This document shows, piece after piece, positions 1 to 6,147 of a stretch of DNA of 9,323 nucleotides; positions within the stretch are counted from its first letter, which is position 1, and the number at the start of each line of letters is the position of its first letter. The notes beneath the pieces are model-generated. The model saw only the letters and a list, made by a program, of their open reading frames with translations. It was not told where the DNA came from and did not search any database. Made by a program: the position numbers and the translations under genes. The stretch covers positions 1 to 9,323 of the forward strand of contig JAGOBQ010000130.1 of NCBI GenBank assembly GCA_017999215.1. Reading direction: 5' to 3'. The DNA comes from Thermoanaerobaculia bacterium (GTDB lineage Bacteria; Acidobacteriota; Thermoanaerobaculia; UBA5066).

Positions 1-391
1 GCGCCAGGAACTCCAGCTTCGCCGCCAGGAGCGCGTGCCCCGGCCAGGCCGGTCGCGCCGCCGCCGCCGCCAGCGCCAGGTCGCGCGCCGCCGCCACGAG
101 CGCGTCGCGCCTCTCGAGCGAGCGCAGCCACGACGCCTTCGCCGCCTCGCTCAGCCCGTCCCAGCGCACCCCGCCCGTCTCGTCGTCCACCGCCGTCGAC
201 GCGAGGAGCCCGGCCGCGAAGTCGGCCGTCGGCTGCCGCCGCGCCGCCTCCGCCGCCTCCGGCCGGCGCAGCTCCACCTCCCATTCCTTCGCGAACGCCT
301 CCGAGGCGGCCCGCGCCTGCCGCGCGCGAGCGTACGTCGCCCCCGAGAGCGCGAGCAGCAGCGCCGTCGCGGCCGCCACGAGCGCCCTCAC
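1..391 (-). CDS. Hypothetical secreted or membrane-anchored protein, C-terminus cut by window edge
   Basis: The first 130 codons of a minus-strand gene; the rest lies outside the window. I placed the GTG start at 391-389 because it overlaps the stop of the phosphatase gene (GTGA arrangement) and follows a good ribosome-binding site, GGAGG at 403-399 with 7 nt spacing. Residues 1-20 (MRALVAAATALLLALSGATY) form a hydrophobic signal peptide or single anchor. The following stretch is Ala/Arg/Glu-rich and looks helical. Near the visible end, DLALAAAAARPAWPGHALLA resembles the helix pairs with a 'RPxWP' turn seen in TPR-like proteins of polysaccharide loci, but this is only a resemblance. Being last in a coupled chain behind kinase and phosphatase suggests a role in polymer assembly or export. 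I do not recognise the family. The long plus-strand frame over this region is compositional shadow. Confidence 0.6.
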   Translation of the reverse strand, partial: MRALVAAATALLLALSGATYARARQARAASEAFAKEWEVELRRPEAAEAARRQPTADFAAGLLASTAVDDETGGVRWDGLSEAAKASWLRSLERRDALVAAARDLALAAAAARPAWPGHALLAAKLEFLA

Positions 392-1104
392 GGCGCCCCC
401 TCCAGCAGCTTCTCCGGGTTCGTCTCGAACAGCCGCGTCTCCGCCTCCGCCCCCCAGCGCCGCCGCACCGCCTCGCGCGCCGCGGCCAGCCGGGGCGGGC
501 GCCCCGTGAGGTTGTGCGCGTCCGAGGCGACGAGGTGCGCCGCTCCGGCGTCCATCAGGTCTTCGGCCAGCGCCAGCGCCGAGCGCCCCGCCTCCCCGAG
601 CAGGCTCGCCGCCGTCAGCTGCGCGAGCGCCCCCTTCTCGAGCAGCGCGTAGAGCCGCCGCGGGTCCTGCTGGAAGACGAGGTTCCGCTCCGGGTGCGCC
701 ACCACCGGCGTCCACCCCGAGATCGAGAGCTCCCGGAGCAGCGCCGCCGCCTCGCGCGGCACGAAGGCGGGCGCGAACTCCAGGAGCAGCGCCCGCCCTC
801 CGTTCAGCGCCGTCACCGGGCCCGCGCTCCCCGCCTCCACGAGCTCGAGGAGGTCGAGCGAGAACATCAGCTCGCAGCCCGGCAGCACCTCCGGCTCTCC
901 GCCGAGCGCCGCGTTCAGCCGCGCGAGCGCCTCCGCGCGCGCCGCCGGGTCCTCGTTCAGCCACGGCTCGCGGAGCACATGCGGCGTCGCCACGACGCGC
1001 GTCGTCCCCTCCGCCGCCGCCTTCCGGCAGAGCGCCACCGACTCCTCCAGCGTCGCGGGCCCGTCGTCGAGCCCGGGGAGGGCGTGAAAATGGAGGTCGA
1101 TCAA
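388..1104 (-). CDS. cpsB: PHP-family protein-tyrosine phosphatase (CpsB/YwqE type)
   Basis: A metal-dependent phosphotyrosine phosphatase of the PHP superfamily, of the kind that dephosphorylates bacterial tyrosine kinases in capsule loci (CpsB of Streptococcus, YwqE of Bacillus). Its 238 residues match the usual family length of about 240-255. Metal-ligand motifs are intact and in order: DLHFH at 3-7, GLDDGP at 11-16, ATPH at 39-42, GCE at 76-78, LLLE at 106-109, HPER at 137-140 and SDAHN at 194-198. No signal peptide or membrane segment is seen, so it should act in the cytoplasm. The start is TTG: the DLHFH motif must begin the protein and no ATG or GTG lies upstream in frame. It begins 4 nt after the kinase stop with no evident Shine-Dalgarno sequence, so translation probably depends on coupling to the kinase. 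Its likely substrate is the Tyr-rich tail of that kinase (inference). Confidence 0.93.
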   Translation of the reverse strand: MIDLHFHALPGLDDGPATLEESVALCRKAAAEGTTRVVATPHVLREPWLNEDPAARAEALARLNAALGGEPEVLPGCELMFSLDLLELVEAGSAGPVTALNGGRALLLEFAPAFVPREAAALLRELSISGWTPVVAHPERNLVFQQDPRRLYALLEKGALAQLTAASLLGEAGRSALALAEDLMDAGAAHLVASDAHNLTGRPPRLAAAREAVRRRWGAEAETRLFETNPEKLLEGAP

Positions 1105-1108
1105 GCCG

Positions 1109-3418
1109 TCAGGCCGTGTCGTCGGTGTGGTAGCCCTTCGCGTACCCGTAGCCGTACCCGTAGCCGTAGCCGCCCGGCTCGTCGGGCACCGCGTTGATCA
1201 GCACCCCGAGGACGTTCGCCCCCGCGCGGCGCAGCGAATCGCGCACGCGGGCCACCTGCTCGCGCGGCGTCACGCCCCCCTGCACGCAGAGCACCACCCC
1301 GTCGGCCAGGTTCGAGAGGATCAGCGCGTCGGCCACCAGGCTCGCCGGGGGCGAGTCGACGACGACGAAGTCGGCCGAGGAACGGGCCGCGTCGAGGAAG
1401 CGGGCCATCGACTCGCTCGCCAGGAGGACCGACGGGTTCGGCGACGACGGCCCCGACGTCAGGACCGAAACCGCCGGCACCCCCGACCTCTGCAGCGCCT
1501 TCGCCGGGTCGGCCCCCTCGGCGAGCACCGAGACGAGCCCCACCCGGTTCGGCAGCGAGAGCGTCTCGTGCAGCCGCGGCTTGTGCAGGTCGCCGTCGAT
1601 CAGCAGCACCTTCTTGCCGAGCTGCCCGAGCACCACGGCGAGGTTCGCGGCGGTCGTCGTCTTCCCCTCGCGCGCGTTCGCCGAGGTCACCACGATCACC
1701 TTCAGCCCGCCCGCCCGCGAGAGCAGCAGCGCCGTCCGGAACGCCCGGTACGCCTCCGCCACCACCGACCGCGGGTGCGTGTGCGGCATCAGGTCGATCG
1801 ACGCCTTCGCGTCGGGCTTCTCGCCCGCGGCGGCTCCCGCCGCGGCCGCGGCCGCCTTCTTCCGCCGCCCGTAGCCGTAGAAGTAGCCGCTTCCGTAGCC
1901 GTACCCGTAGCCGTAGCCCTTCCCGGCCTTCTCGCCCACGGCCGGGATCACCCCGAGCGACGGCAGCTTCAGGTACTGCTCCACCTGCTCGGGCGTCCGG
2001 ATGCTCCGGTCGAGGTACTCCAGGAAGAACGCCAGCCCCACGCCCCCGACCAGCCCGAGGAAGAGCCCCAGCAGCCCGTTCTTCCGGTAGCTCGGCGAAT
2101 GGCGCGAACGCGGCGGCAACGCCCGGTCGACGACGCGCACGTTGCTCTCCCGCGCCCCGCCGAGGCGCGACATCACCTCGGTCTCGCTCTGGCGCTTGAG
2201 CAGCGTGTCCATCAGCGCCCGCTTCGTCGAGGCCTCCACCCGCAGGTTGTCGTACTCGACGGCGTTCGCGTTCAGCGTCATCGCCTCGCTCTTCTGCCCC
2301 CGGAGCACCTCCTGGAGGGACTCCTCCCGCCGCTTCGCCATCTGGTAGTCGGTGCGGGCGTTCTCGCGCGCCTTCGCCACCGTCTCCTGCACCACCTGCT
2401 CGTAGTTCTGCTTCGCCTTCGAGATCTGCGCCTGCAGCTGCTGCATCGCCGGCCACTCCGGCTTGTAGGTGGAGAGCTTCTCCGAGTACTCCCTCTCCAG
2501 CCGCAGCACCTCGTTCCGCAGCTGCCCCACCACGCCCCCAGATAGCGTGTCGGCCACGCTCTCGGCCGGCGCGTTCTGCAGCTCGTAGTAGCGGGCCTCC
2601 TTCGTCACCCGGTCGCCGATCGCCGCCGAGAGGTCGCGGTTCAGGCTCTCCAGCTTCTGCAGCGTCACGTTCAGCTGCGGGTCGGTCGAGATGATGTCCT
2701 TCTGCCGGCCGTAGGCCTGCAGCTGGCGCTCCTTCTCCGCCACCTCGCTCCGCAGCTGCTCGATCTGCGCCGTCAGGAACTGGCTCGCCTGCCCCACCAC
2801 CCGGAACCGCTTCTCGGCGTTCCAGTCGATGTAGGCGTCGGCGAGGGCGTTCGCCACGTCGGCGGCGAGCTTCGGCGCCGGCGCCGTGAAGCTCAGCTCC
2901 ACGAGGTTCGTCCCGCGGATCGCCGTCGTCGTCACGCTCTCCCGCAGCCTCTCGGCCACCGCCACGCGCGCCGCGTCGGCCTCGCGGTCGAGGTCGGCCT
3001 TCCCGCCGTTCGCCGCCGTCCGCGCGAGCCCCGACCGCTTCGGGTTCAGCTCCTCGTTCTCCACCAGGTTCAGGCGGGCCACCGCCCGCTCGGCGATCTC
3101 GCGGCTCTTCATCAGGCGCGTCTGCGTGGGGAGGAACTCCGGGCTGTACGCCTCCACCACCGGCCCCGCCGACGAGATGTCGAGGACGCTCGCCCGGTCG
3201 CGCTCCACGTTCAGCACCACCGTGGCGCGGTACGTCGGCCGCGACAGCAGGCTCGCGAGGGCCGCGGCCACGAGCGCCGCACCCACGCAGAGGCCCACCA
3301 GCCGCCTCCTCTTCCACACCACCTGCCAGTACTCCGACAGGTGCACCTCTCGCGGCGCCTCGTCCTCGTAGGGCTCCTCCCACTCGGGCTCCGGCCGCCG
3401 CGCGCGCGTCTCGCTCAT
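1109..3418 (-). CDS. wzc: Wzz/GumC-type chain-length determinant fused to BY tyrosine autokinase (Wzc type)
   Basis: A 769-residue inner-membrane polysaccharide co-polymerase and autokinase. Order: acidic cytoplasmic tail 1-35; Wzz start with HLSEYWQVVWKRRR at 26-39; TM1 about 40-58; periplasmic Wzz/GNVR region with long coiled coil about 210-420; DRALPPRSRHSP at 431-442; TM2 about 448-466; SIRTPEQVEQYLKLPSLGVIP at 472-492; a Gly-Tyr, Ala-rich linker 500-535; the kinase adaptor EAYRAFRT at 555-562; Walker A SANAREGKTTTA at 579-590; Walker A' LLIDGDLHKPR at 605-615; Walker B FVVVDSPP at 684-691; and a C-terminal Tyr cluster 751-763. All catalytic motifs are present, so it should be active. Length is near that of E. 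coli Wzc (about 720). The ATG at 3418-3416 overlaps the OPX stop by one base, and AAGGAG lies at 3435-3430. The frame runs open upstream to 3886, but that extension is shadow inside the OPX gene. Family function: the phosphorylation state of the tail controls oligomer assembly and polymer export. Confidence 0.95.
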   Translation of the reverse strand: MSETRARRPEPEWEEPYEDEAPREVHLSEYWQVVWKRRRLVGLCVGAALVAAALASLLSRPTYRATVVLNVERDRASVLDISSAGPVVEAYSPEFLPTQTRLMKSREIAERAVARLNLVENEELNPKRSGLARTAANGGKADLDREADAARVAVAERLRESVTTTAIRGTNLVELSFTAPAPKLAADVANALADAYIDWNAEKRFRVVGQASQFLTAQIEQLRSEVAEKERQLQAYGRQKDIISTDPQLNVTLQKLESLNRDLSAAIGDRVTKEARYYELQNAPAESVADTLSGGVVGQLRNEVLRLEREYSEKLSTYKPEWPAMQQLQAQISKAKQNYEQVVQETVAKARENARTDYQMAKRREESLQEVLRGQKSEAMTLNANAVEYDNLRVEASTKRALMDTLLKRQSETEVMSRLGGARESNVRVVDRALPPRSRHSPSYRKNGLLGLFLGLVGGVGLAFFLEYLDRSIRTPEQVEQYLKLPSLGVIPAVGEKAGKGYGYGYGYGSGYFYGYGRRKKAAAAAAGAAAGEKPDAKASIDLMPHTHPRSVVAEAYRAFRTALLLSRAGGLKVIVVTSANAREGKTTTAANLAVVLGQLGKKVLLIDGDLHKPRLHETLSLPNRVGLVSVLAEGADPAKALQRSGVPAVSVLTSGPSSPNPSVLLASESMARFLDAARSSADFVVVDSPPASLVADALILSNLADGVVLCVQGGVTPREQVARVRDSLRRAGANVLGVLINAVPDEPGGYGYGYGYGYAKGYHTDDTA
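1130..1168 (-). repeat. C-terminal Gly-Tyr repeat of the kinase (Tyr autophosphorylation cluster)
   Basis: Codons 751-763 of the kinase read YGYGYGYGYAKGY, six tyrosines in 13 residues, encoded by repeats of TAC-GGC/GGG that give a 6-nt DNA period. A C-terminal Tyr cluster is the standard trans-autophosphorylation site of BY-kinases; the strict alternation with Gly is more regular than in E. coli Wzc. Confidence 0.85.
1868..1918 (-). repeat. Internal Gly-Tyr repeat in linker between TM2 and kinase domain
   Basis: Codons 501-517 of the kinase read GYGYGYGYGSGYFYGYG, seven tyrosines in 17 residues, followed by RRKK and an Ala-rich stretch (KAAAAAAGAAAGEK). The DNA shows the same 6-nt period as the C-terminal tract. 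It lies on the cytoplasmic side just after TM2, before the EAYRAFRT adaptor motif. The function of this second tract is unknown to me. Confidence 0.85.
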
Positions 3419-4269
3419 CAGAAGAACGACTCCTTCACGATCACCACGTCGTCGGCCATCAGCTCCGGGTCGGGGTCCTTGCCGGCCACGATCCGAGGAT
3501 AGTCCGCCCGCAGCTCCACGTCCTTCCGGTCGGCGCCCCGCCTCTTGATCCGGATGCTCCCCTTCGCCGCCCGGCTCGAGAACCCTCCCGCCTTCGCGAT
3601 CACCGACAGGAGCGTGATCCGGTCGTCGCTGTCGAATTCCAGCGCCCCGGGGCTCCGCACCTCGCCCACGCAGAAGATCTTCACCGGCGTCCGCGGCGGG
3701 ATGTTCACCACGTCCGACGGGTAGATCGGCACGTTCCACCGCTCCGAGCTCCGGAGGAACAGCTCGTCCCGGTCGATCTCCAGCCGGTCGGAGATCCCGT
3801 TCTCGCTCCGCCTCAGCACGTAGATCTTCCGCCCCGCGTCGGGCCGCAGCCCGCCCGCCGCCGAGATCGCCTGCAGCAGGTCCCACCGCCCGGCGATGTT
3901 CAGCGCGCCGGGCCGCTGCACCGCTCCGATGATCGACACCGGCTTGTTCGCGTAGTCCTTGATGACGACCGTCACCGTCGCCCGGTTCACGTACTTCGCC
4001 GTCAGCACCGCCTGGAGCCGCTCGCCCACCTCGCTCGCCGTCAGCCCCGACACCGGCACCTTCCCCACCAGCGGCAGCTCGATCGCCCCGTCGTCGCCCA
4101 CCCGCCGGTCGCCCGTCATCTCCGCCAGCTCGAGCACCTTGATCTCGATCAGGTCCTTCGGCCCGAGCCGGTACTCGAGCGACGCCGGCTCCTGTCCCAG
4201 GGCCGGCGCCGCGAGGGCCGCGAGCGCCGCGATGATCGCGGCTGCGAGCATTGCTCCGATTCGTTTCAT
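3418..4269 (-). CDS. wza: Polysaccharide export (OPX) protein, Wza-like, Poly_export plus SLBB domains
   Basis: A periplasmic or outer-membrane polysaccharide export protein of 283 residues. Signal peptide 1-25 (MKRIGAML..., cleavage after APALG). Poly_export domain about 32-106 (YRLGPKDLIEIKVLE, PLVGKVPVSGLT). First SLBB domain from about 110 (VSIIGAVQRPGALNIAGRWD, AAGGL). Second SLBB domain from about 197 (KIFCVGEVRSPGALEF, AKAGGF). It ends at MADDVVIVKESFF, with no C-terminal amphipathic helix, and the signal peptide lacks a lipobox Cys, unlike E. coli Wza (about 379 residues, lipoprotein). It probably needs a separate outer-membrane pore, and the barrel gene upstream is the obvious candidate. 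I chose ATG 4269-4267 over GTG 4272-4270: GGGGGAG at 4278-4272 overlaps that GTG and is also close for the ATG, so the start is uncertain by a few codons (another ATG lies at 4254). The stop overlaps the kinase start. Confidence 0.92.
   Translation of the reverse strand: MKRIGAMLAAAIIAALAALAAPALGQEPASLEYRLGPKDLIEIKVLELAEMTGDRRVGDDGAIELPLVGKVPVSGLTASEVGERLQAVLTAKYVNRATVTVVIKDYANKPVSIIGAVQRPGALNIAGRWDLLQAISAAGGLRPDAGRKIYVLRRSENGISDRLEIDRDELFLRSSERWNVPIYPSDVVNIPPRTPVKIFCVGEVRSPGALEFDSDDRITLLSVIAKAGGFSSRAAKGSIRIKRRGADRKDVELRADYPRIVAGKDPDPELMADDVVIVKESFF
3430..3435 (-). promoter_or_regulatory. Shine-Dalgarno of the kinase gene inside the OPX gene
   Basis: AAGGAG on the minus strand, 11 nt before the kinase ATG at 3418. 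It supports the start that overlaps the OPX stop and argues against the longer open frame reaching 3886. Confidence 0.6.
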
Positions 4270-4272
4270 CAC

Positions 4273-4281
4273 TCCCCCGAT
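4273..4281. repeat. 9-bp direct repeat, copy 1, at OPX-side edge of the accessory block
   Basis: TCCCCCGAT on the plus strand, 3 nt outside the OPX ATG and 4 nt before the end of the PIN remnant. The same 9 bases in the same orientation occur at 6429-6437. Neighbouring bases differ on both sides, so the match is exactly 9. It may mark the join of an insertion. The OPX gene's ribosome-binding region also overlaps it, and the C-run makes coincidence easier. Confidence 0.5.
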
Positions 4282-4285
4282 GTTC

Positions 4286-4489
4286 TCAGGTCCGCCGTGC
4301 TTCCAGTATGCCGTGTCCGAACGGGTTCAGGACGACCGCCCCCGTCCCCGACACGTCCCTGACGTTCCTCGTCACCAGCGTCAGACCGTGGACGATGGCC
4401 GTCGCCGCCATCAGGCCGTCCACCGCCGGAAGGGTACCCCGGGAGGCCAGGCGGCCCCACGGTCGCCGAAATACCTGTAAAATCGGCAT
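4286..4489 (-). pseudogene. C-terminal remnant of a VapC-like PIN-domain toxin
   Basis: The minus-strand frame ending at the TGA at 4288-4286 encodes about 55 residues matching the C-terminal half of VapC-type PIN ribonucleases: WGRLASRGTLPAVDGLMAAT, then HGLTLVTRNVRDVSGTG and VVLNPF. The late acidic and Asn positions of the PIN fold survive (D of AVDGL, N and D of TRNVRD). The N-terminal half with the first catalytic Asp (usually LLDTN) and the middle Glu is absent. Convincing similarity begins near the Trp codon at 4459-4457; upstream the frame soon hits a stop (4525-4523) inside the ATPase gene. No VapB antitoxin remains. The fragment cannot be an active nuclease. The ATG at 4489 is only the first in frame, and I do not claim it is translated. 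Confidence 0.75.
4478..4483 (+). promoter_or_regulatory. Possible -10 element of the ATPase gene
   Basis: TAAAAT in a short A/T-rich pocket (about 4469-4500) directly before the ATPase ATG at 4495. If used, transcription would begin only a few bases before the ATG, giving a leaderless or nearly leaderless message, which agrees with the absence of a Shine-Dalgarno sequence there. No convincing -35 element is seen. Weak, position-based call. Confidence 0.3.
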
Positions 4490-4494
4490 CGTCA

Positions 4495-5751
4495 ATGACG
4501 AATCTACAGGCCAAGCGGCATCTCACGTCCCGGCTCCCAGCCCCCGACGCCCGCCGACTCGTCCTTCTTACCGGAGCGAGACAGGTGGGCAAGACGACGC
4601 TTGCCCGGGCGAAGTGGCCGGAGCTGAAGTACCTCAACCTCGACTCGACCGAGGATCGTCACGCGCTGCGCGAGCTTCCCGCCCGCCTCTGGTCCCGATC
4701 CGTCGGCCCGGCCATTCTCGACGAAGCGCAGAAAGAGCCGACCCTCTTCGAGAAGCTCAAGTACGCGTTCGACGCCAGGAGCCTCAGCTTCAGCGTCCTC
4801 CTCGGCTCCGCCCAGGTCCTGCTTCTCCAGAACGTCCGCGAAACCCTCGCGGGCCGTGTCTTCATCTTCGAGCTCTGGCCCCTCACCCTCGCAGAGCTTG
4901 CCGCCCGGGGAAACGAACCGCAGGAGCCGCTCTTCGTCCGCCTCGTCCGCGACGCCGCCTCCGTTGCGCTCATCCTCGCCGACGAGCCTCCGCTCCTGCA
5001 CGGCGACGACGAGGCCGCCCGGCGCGAAGCTGCGAACCACCTCGAGACCTGGGGAGGAATGCCGGAGCTGATCCACCTTCCCGCCGCCGAGCGCCTCGAC
5101 TGGCTCCGCTCGTACCACGACACCTATCTCCAGCGAGACCTCGCGGACCTCGTCCGCCTGCGCGACCTCGAGCCCTTCCACCGGTTCCAGCGGCTCGCCG
5201 CGTTCCGCACCGGTGGGCTGCTCTCCTACGCGGACCTCGCGCGCGACGCCGGCACGAGCCCGAACACCGCCCGCAACTACCTCGAGTACCTCCGCCTCTC
5301 CTACCAGGCGTTCCTGCTTTCGCCCTGGTCCGGAAACGGCGCTTCGGGCCTCGTCAAGTCTCCCAAGATCTTCTGGGCCGACCTCGGCATCGCCCGTACC
5401 CTCACTGGCATCCACGGCCCTGCGCCGGGCCCGCTCTTCGAGAGCCTCGTCGTGGCCGAGGCGCAGAAGCTCACAAGGACCCTTGCCCTCGAAGCCGAGC
5501 TTTCCTTCTACAGAAGCCGGAGCGGTCTCGAGGTCGACCTCCTCGTCGACACCCCGCAGGGCCTTCTCGCCTTCGAGATCAAGGCGCGGGAATCGGCCTC
5601 TCCCGTCGACTTCCGCCCCCTCCGGCTCCTCGCCGAGCGCGTCGGGAAAAGGCTCCTCGCCTCGTTCGTCGTGACTTCGGGCGGCTCGCTCACGAGAGGC
5701 CCCGACGACGGCCCCTTCTGGAGCATCCCCTTCCACCGCCTGTTCGGGTAA
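4495..5751 (+). CDS. ATPase of the AAA_14/DUF4143 family
   Basis: A 418-residue protein with the layout of AAA_14 + DUF4143 ATPases, a widespread accessory family without a settled role. Walker A GARQVGKTT at 27-35 (Lys33); Walker B AILDEAQ at 73-79; sensor-1-like strand VLLGSAQ at 101-107; then LAGRVFIFELWPLTLAEL at 118-135, typical of the family. Helical middle with YLQRDLADLVRL at 211-222, and a winged-helix-like stretch at about 240-270 (LLSYADLARDAGTSPNTARN). The C-terminus has a PD-(D/E)XK-like core: LEVDLLVD at 345-352 and AFEIKA at 359-364. All motifs are intact and the length is usual. It is the only real plus-strand gene here, convergent with mazF (27 nt between stops) and divergent from the PIN remnant. 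The ATG at 4495 lacks a Shine-Dalgarno; a later start would come too close to Walker A. Its presence beside toxin genes fits a mobile accessory gene; any defence role is conjecture. Confidence 0.9.
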   Translation: MTNLQAKRHLTSRLPAPDARRLVLLTGARQVGKTTLARAKWPELKYLNLDSTEDRHALRELPARLWSRSVGPAILDEAQKEPTLFEKLKYAFDARSLSFSVLLGSAQVLLLQNVRETLAGRVFIFELWPLTLAELAARGNEPQEPLFVRLVRDAASVALILADEPPLLHGDDEAARREAANHLETWGGMPELIHLPAAERLDWLRSYHDTYLQRDLADLVRLRDLEPFHRFQRLAAFRTGGLLSYADLARDAGTSPNTARNYLEYLRLSYQAFLLSPWSGNGASGLVKSPKIFWADLGIARTLTGIHGPAPGPLFESLVVAEAQKLTRTLALEAELSFYRSRSGLEVDLLVDTPQGLLAFEIKARESASPVDFRPLRLLAERVGKRLLASFVVTSGGSLTRGPDDGPFWSIPFHRLFG

Positions 5752-5778
5752 GAGACCAGACCCCAGACTTCCCTTCGG

Positions 5779-6147
5779 CTATACCCCGATTCCCAGGGAC
5801 AGCATCACCGCCACCTCGACTCGTTTCAGCTCTTCTCGGGTCACCCGACCCACGGGACGTTCTCCGACGAGCCGGACCTTCGAGATCGTCAAGATCTGCT
5901 CGCACTTCACCCAGCTCGTCTCCCGAAGGCCCGTTCCGGGCCCAGGTGGGATCAGCACGTGGAAGGGAATCTCCTTTCCCTTCGTGGTCATCGCCAGGAC
6001 GATCGTGTTCGGGTATCGCTCACTCGCGTTTCCCGCGTCGTTCTGAATGACCAGAGCGGGCCGCTTTCCGCCCTGCTCGGAACCACGAGCGGGGTCGAAG
6101 TCCACGTACCAGATCTCACCTCGCCGTGGCGTTGGCCGGTCAACCAT
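5779..6147 (-). CDS. mazF: MazF/PemK-family endoribonuclease toxin
   Basis: A 122-residue type II toxin of the MazF/PemK/CcdB fold, expected to cleave single-stranded RNA at short sequence motifs. Family landmarks: RRGEIWYVDFDPARGSEQGG at 8-27; KRPALVIQND at 28-37 with Arg29 at the catalytic Arg position; MTTKG at 53-57 with Thr at the catalytic Thr position; and GLRETSWVKCEQILTISKVRL at 73-93. It looks intact. The frame is open 29 codons further upstream, but I chose ATG 6147-6145: it starts just before the conserved RRGEIW motif, overlaps the antitoxin stop by 8 bp as usual for these operons, and has GAGG at 6160-6157. Translation is therefore coupled to the antitoxin. It ends with TAG at 5781-5779, facing the ATPase stop. 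Confidence 0.93.
   Translation of the reverse strand: MVDRPTPRRGEIWYVDFDPARGSEQGGKRPALVIQNDAGNASERYPNTIVLAMTTKGKEIPFHVLIPPGPGTGLRETSWVKCEQILTISKVRLVGERPVGRVTREELKRVEVAVMLSLGIGV

Noticed and set aside
1130..1918. CRISPR or other spaced repeat array
   Set aside because: The two repetitive tracts are short in-frame Gly-Tyr codon repeats within a kinase gene, not spaced identical repeats with unique spacers.
1127..2545. 472-codon plus-strand frame opposite the kinase
   Set aside because: Arg/Leu/Val/Pro-rich low-complexity product, a typical GC-rich antisense shadow; the opposite strand encodes a clear conserved protein.
3419..3886. N-terminal extension of the kinase frame (start at 3886, 925 residues)
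   Set aside because: It lies wholly inside the OPX gene in another frame, is Gly/Arg/Ala-rich without domain signal, and the natural ATG at 3418 has a Shine-Dalgarno and leads straight into the Wzz motif.
4269..4637. 122-codon minus-strand frame over the PIN remnant and ATPase start
   Set aside because: Shifted by a base from the frame with PIN similarity; its product shows no recognisable motif.
5752..5778. Bidirectional terminator between the convergent ATPase and mazF stops
   Set aside because: No stem-loop with flanking T/A runs is visible in these 27 nt.
4251..6050. 599-codon plus-strand frame overlapping the ATPase gene
   Set aside because: Pro/Arg-rich product in a shifted frame of the ATPase gene; the 418-residue frame holds all Walker and DUF4143 motifs.
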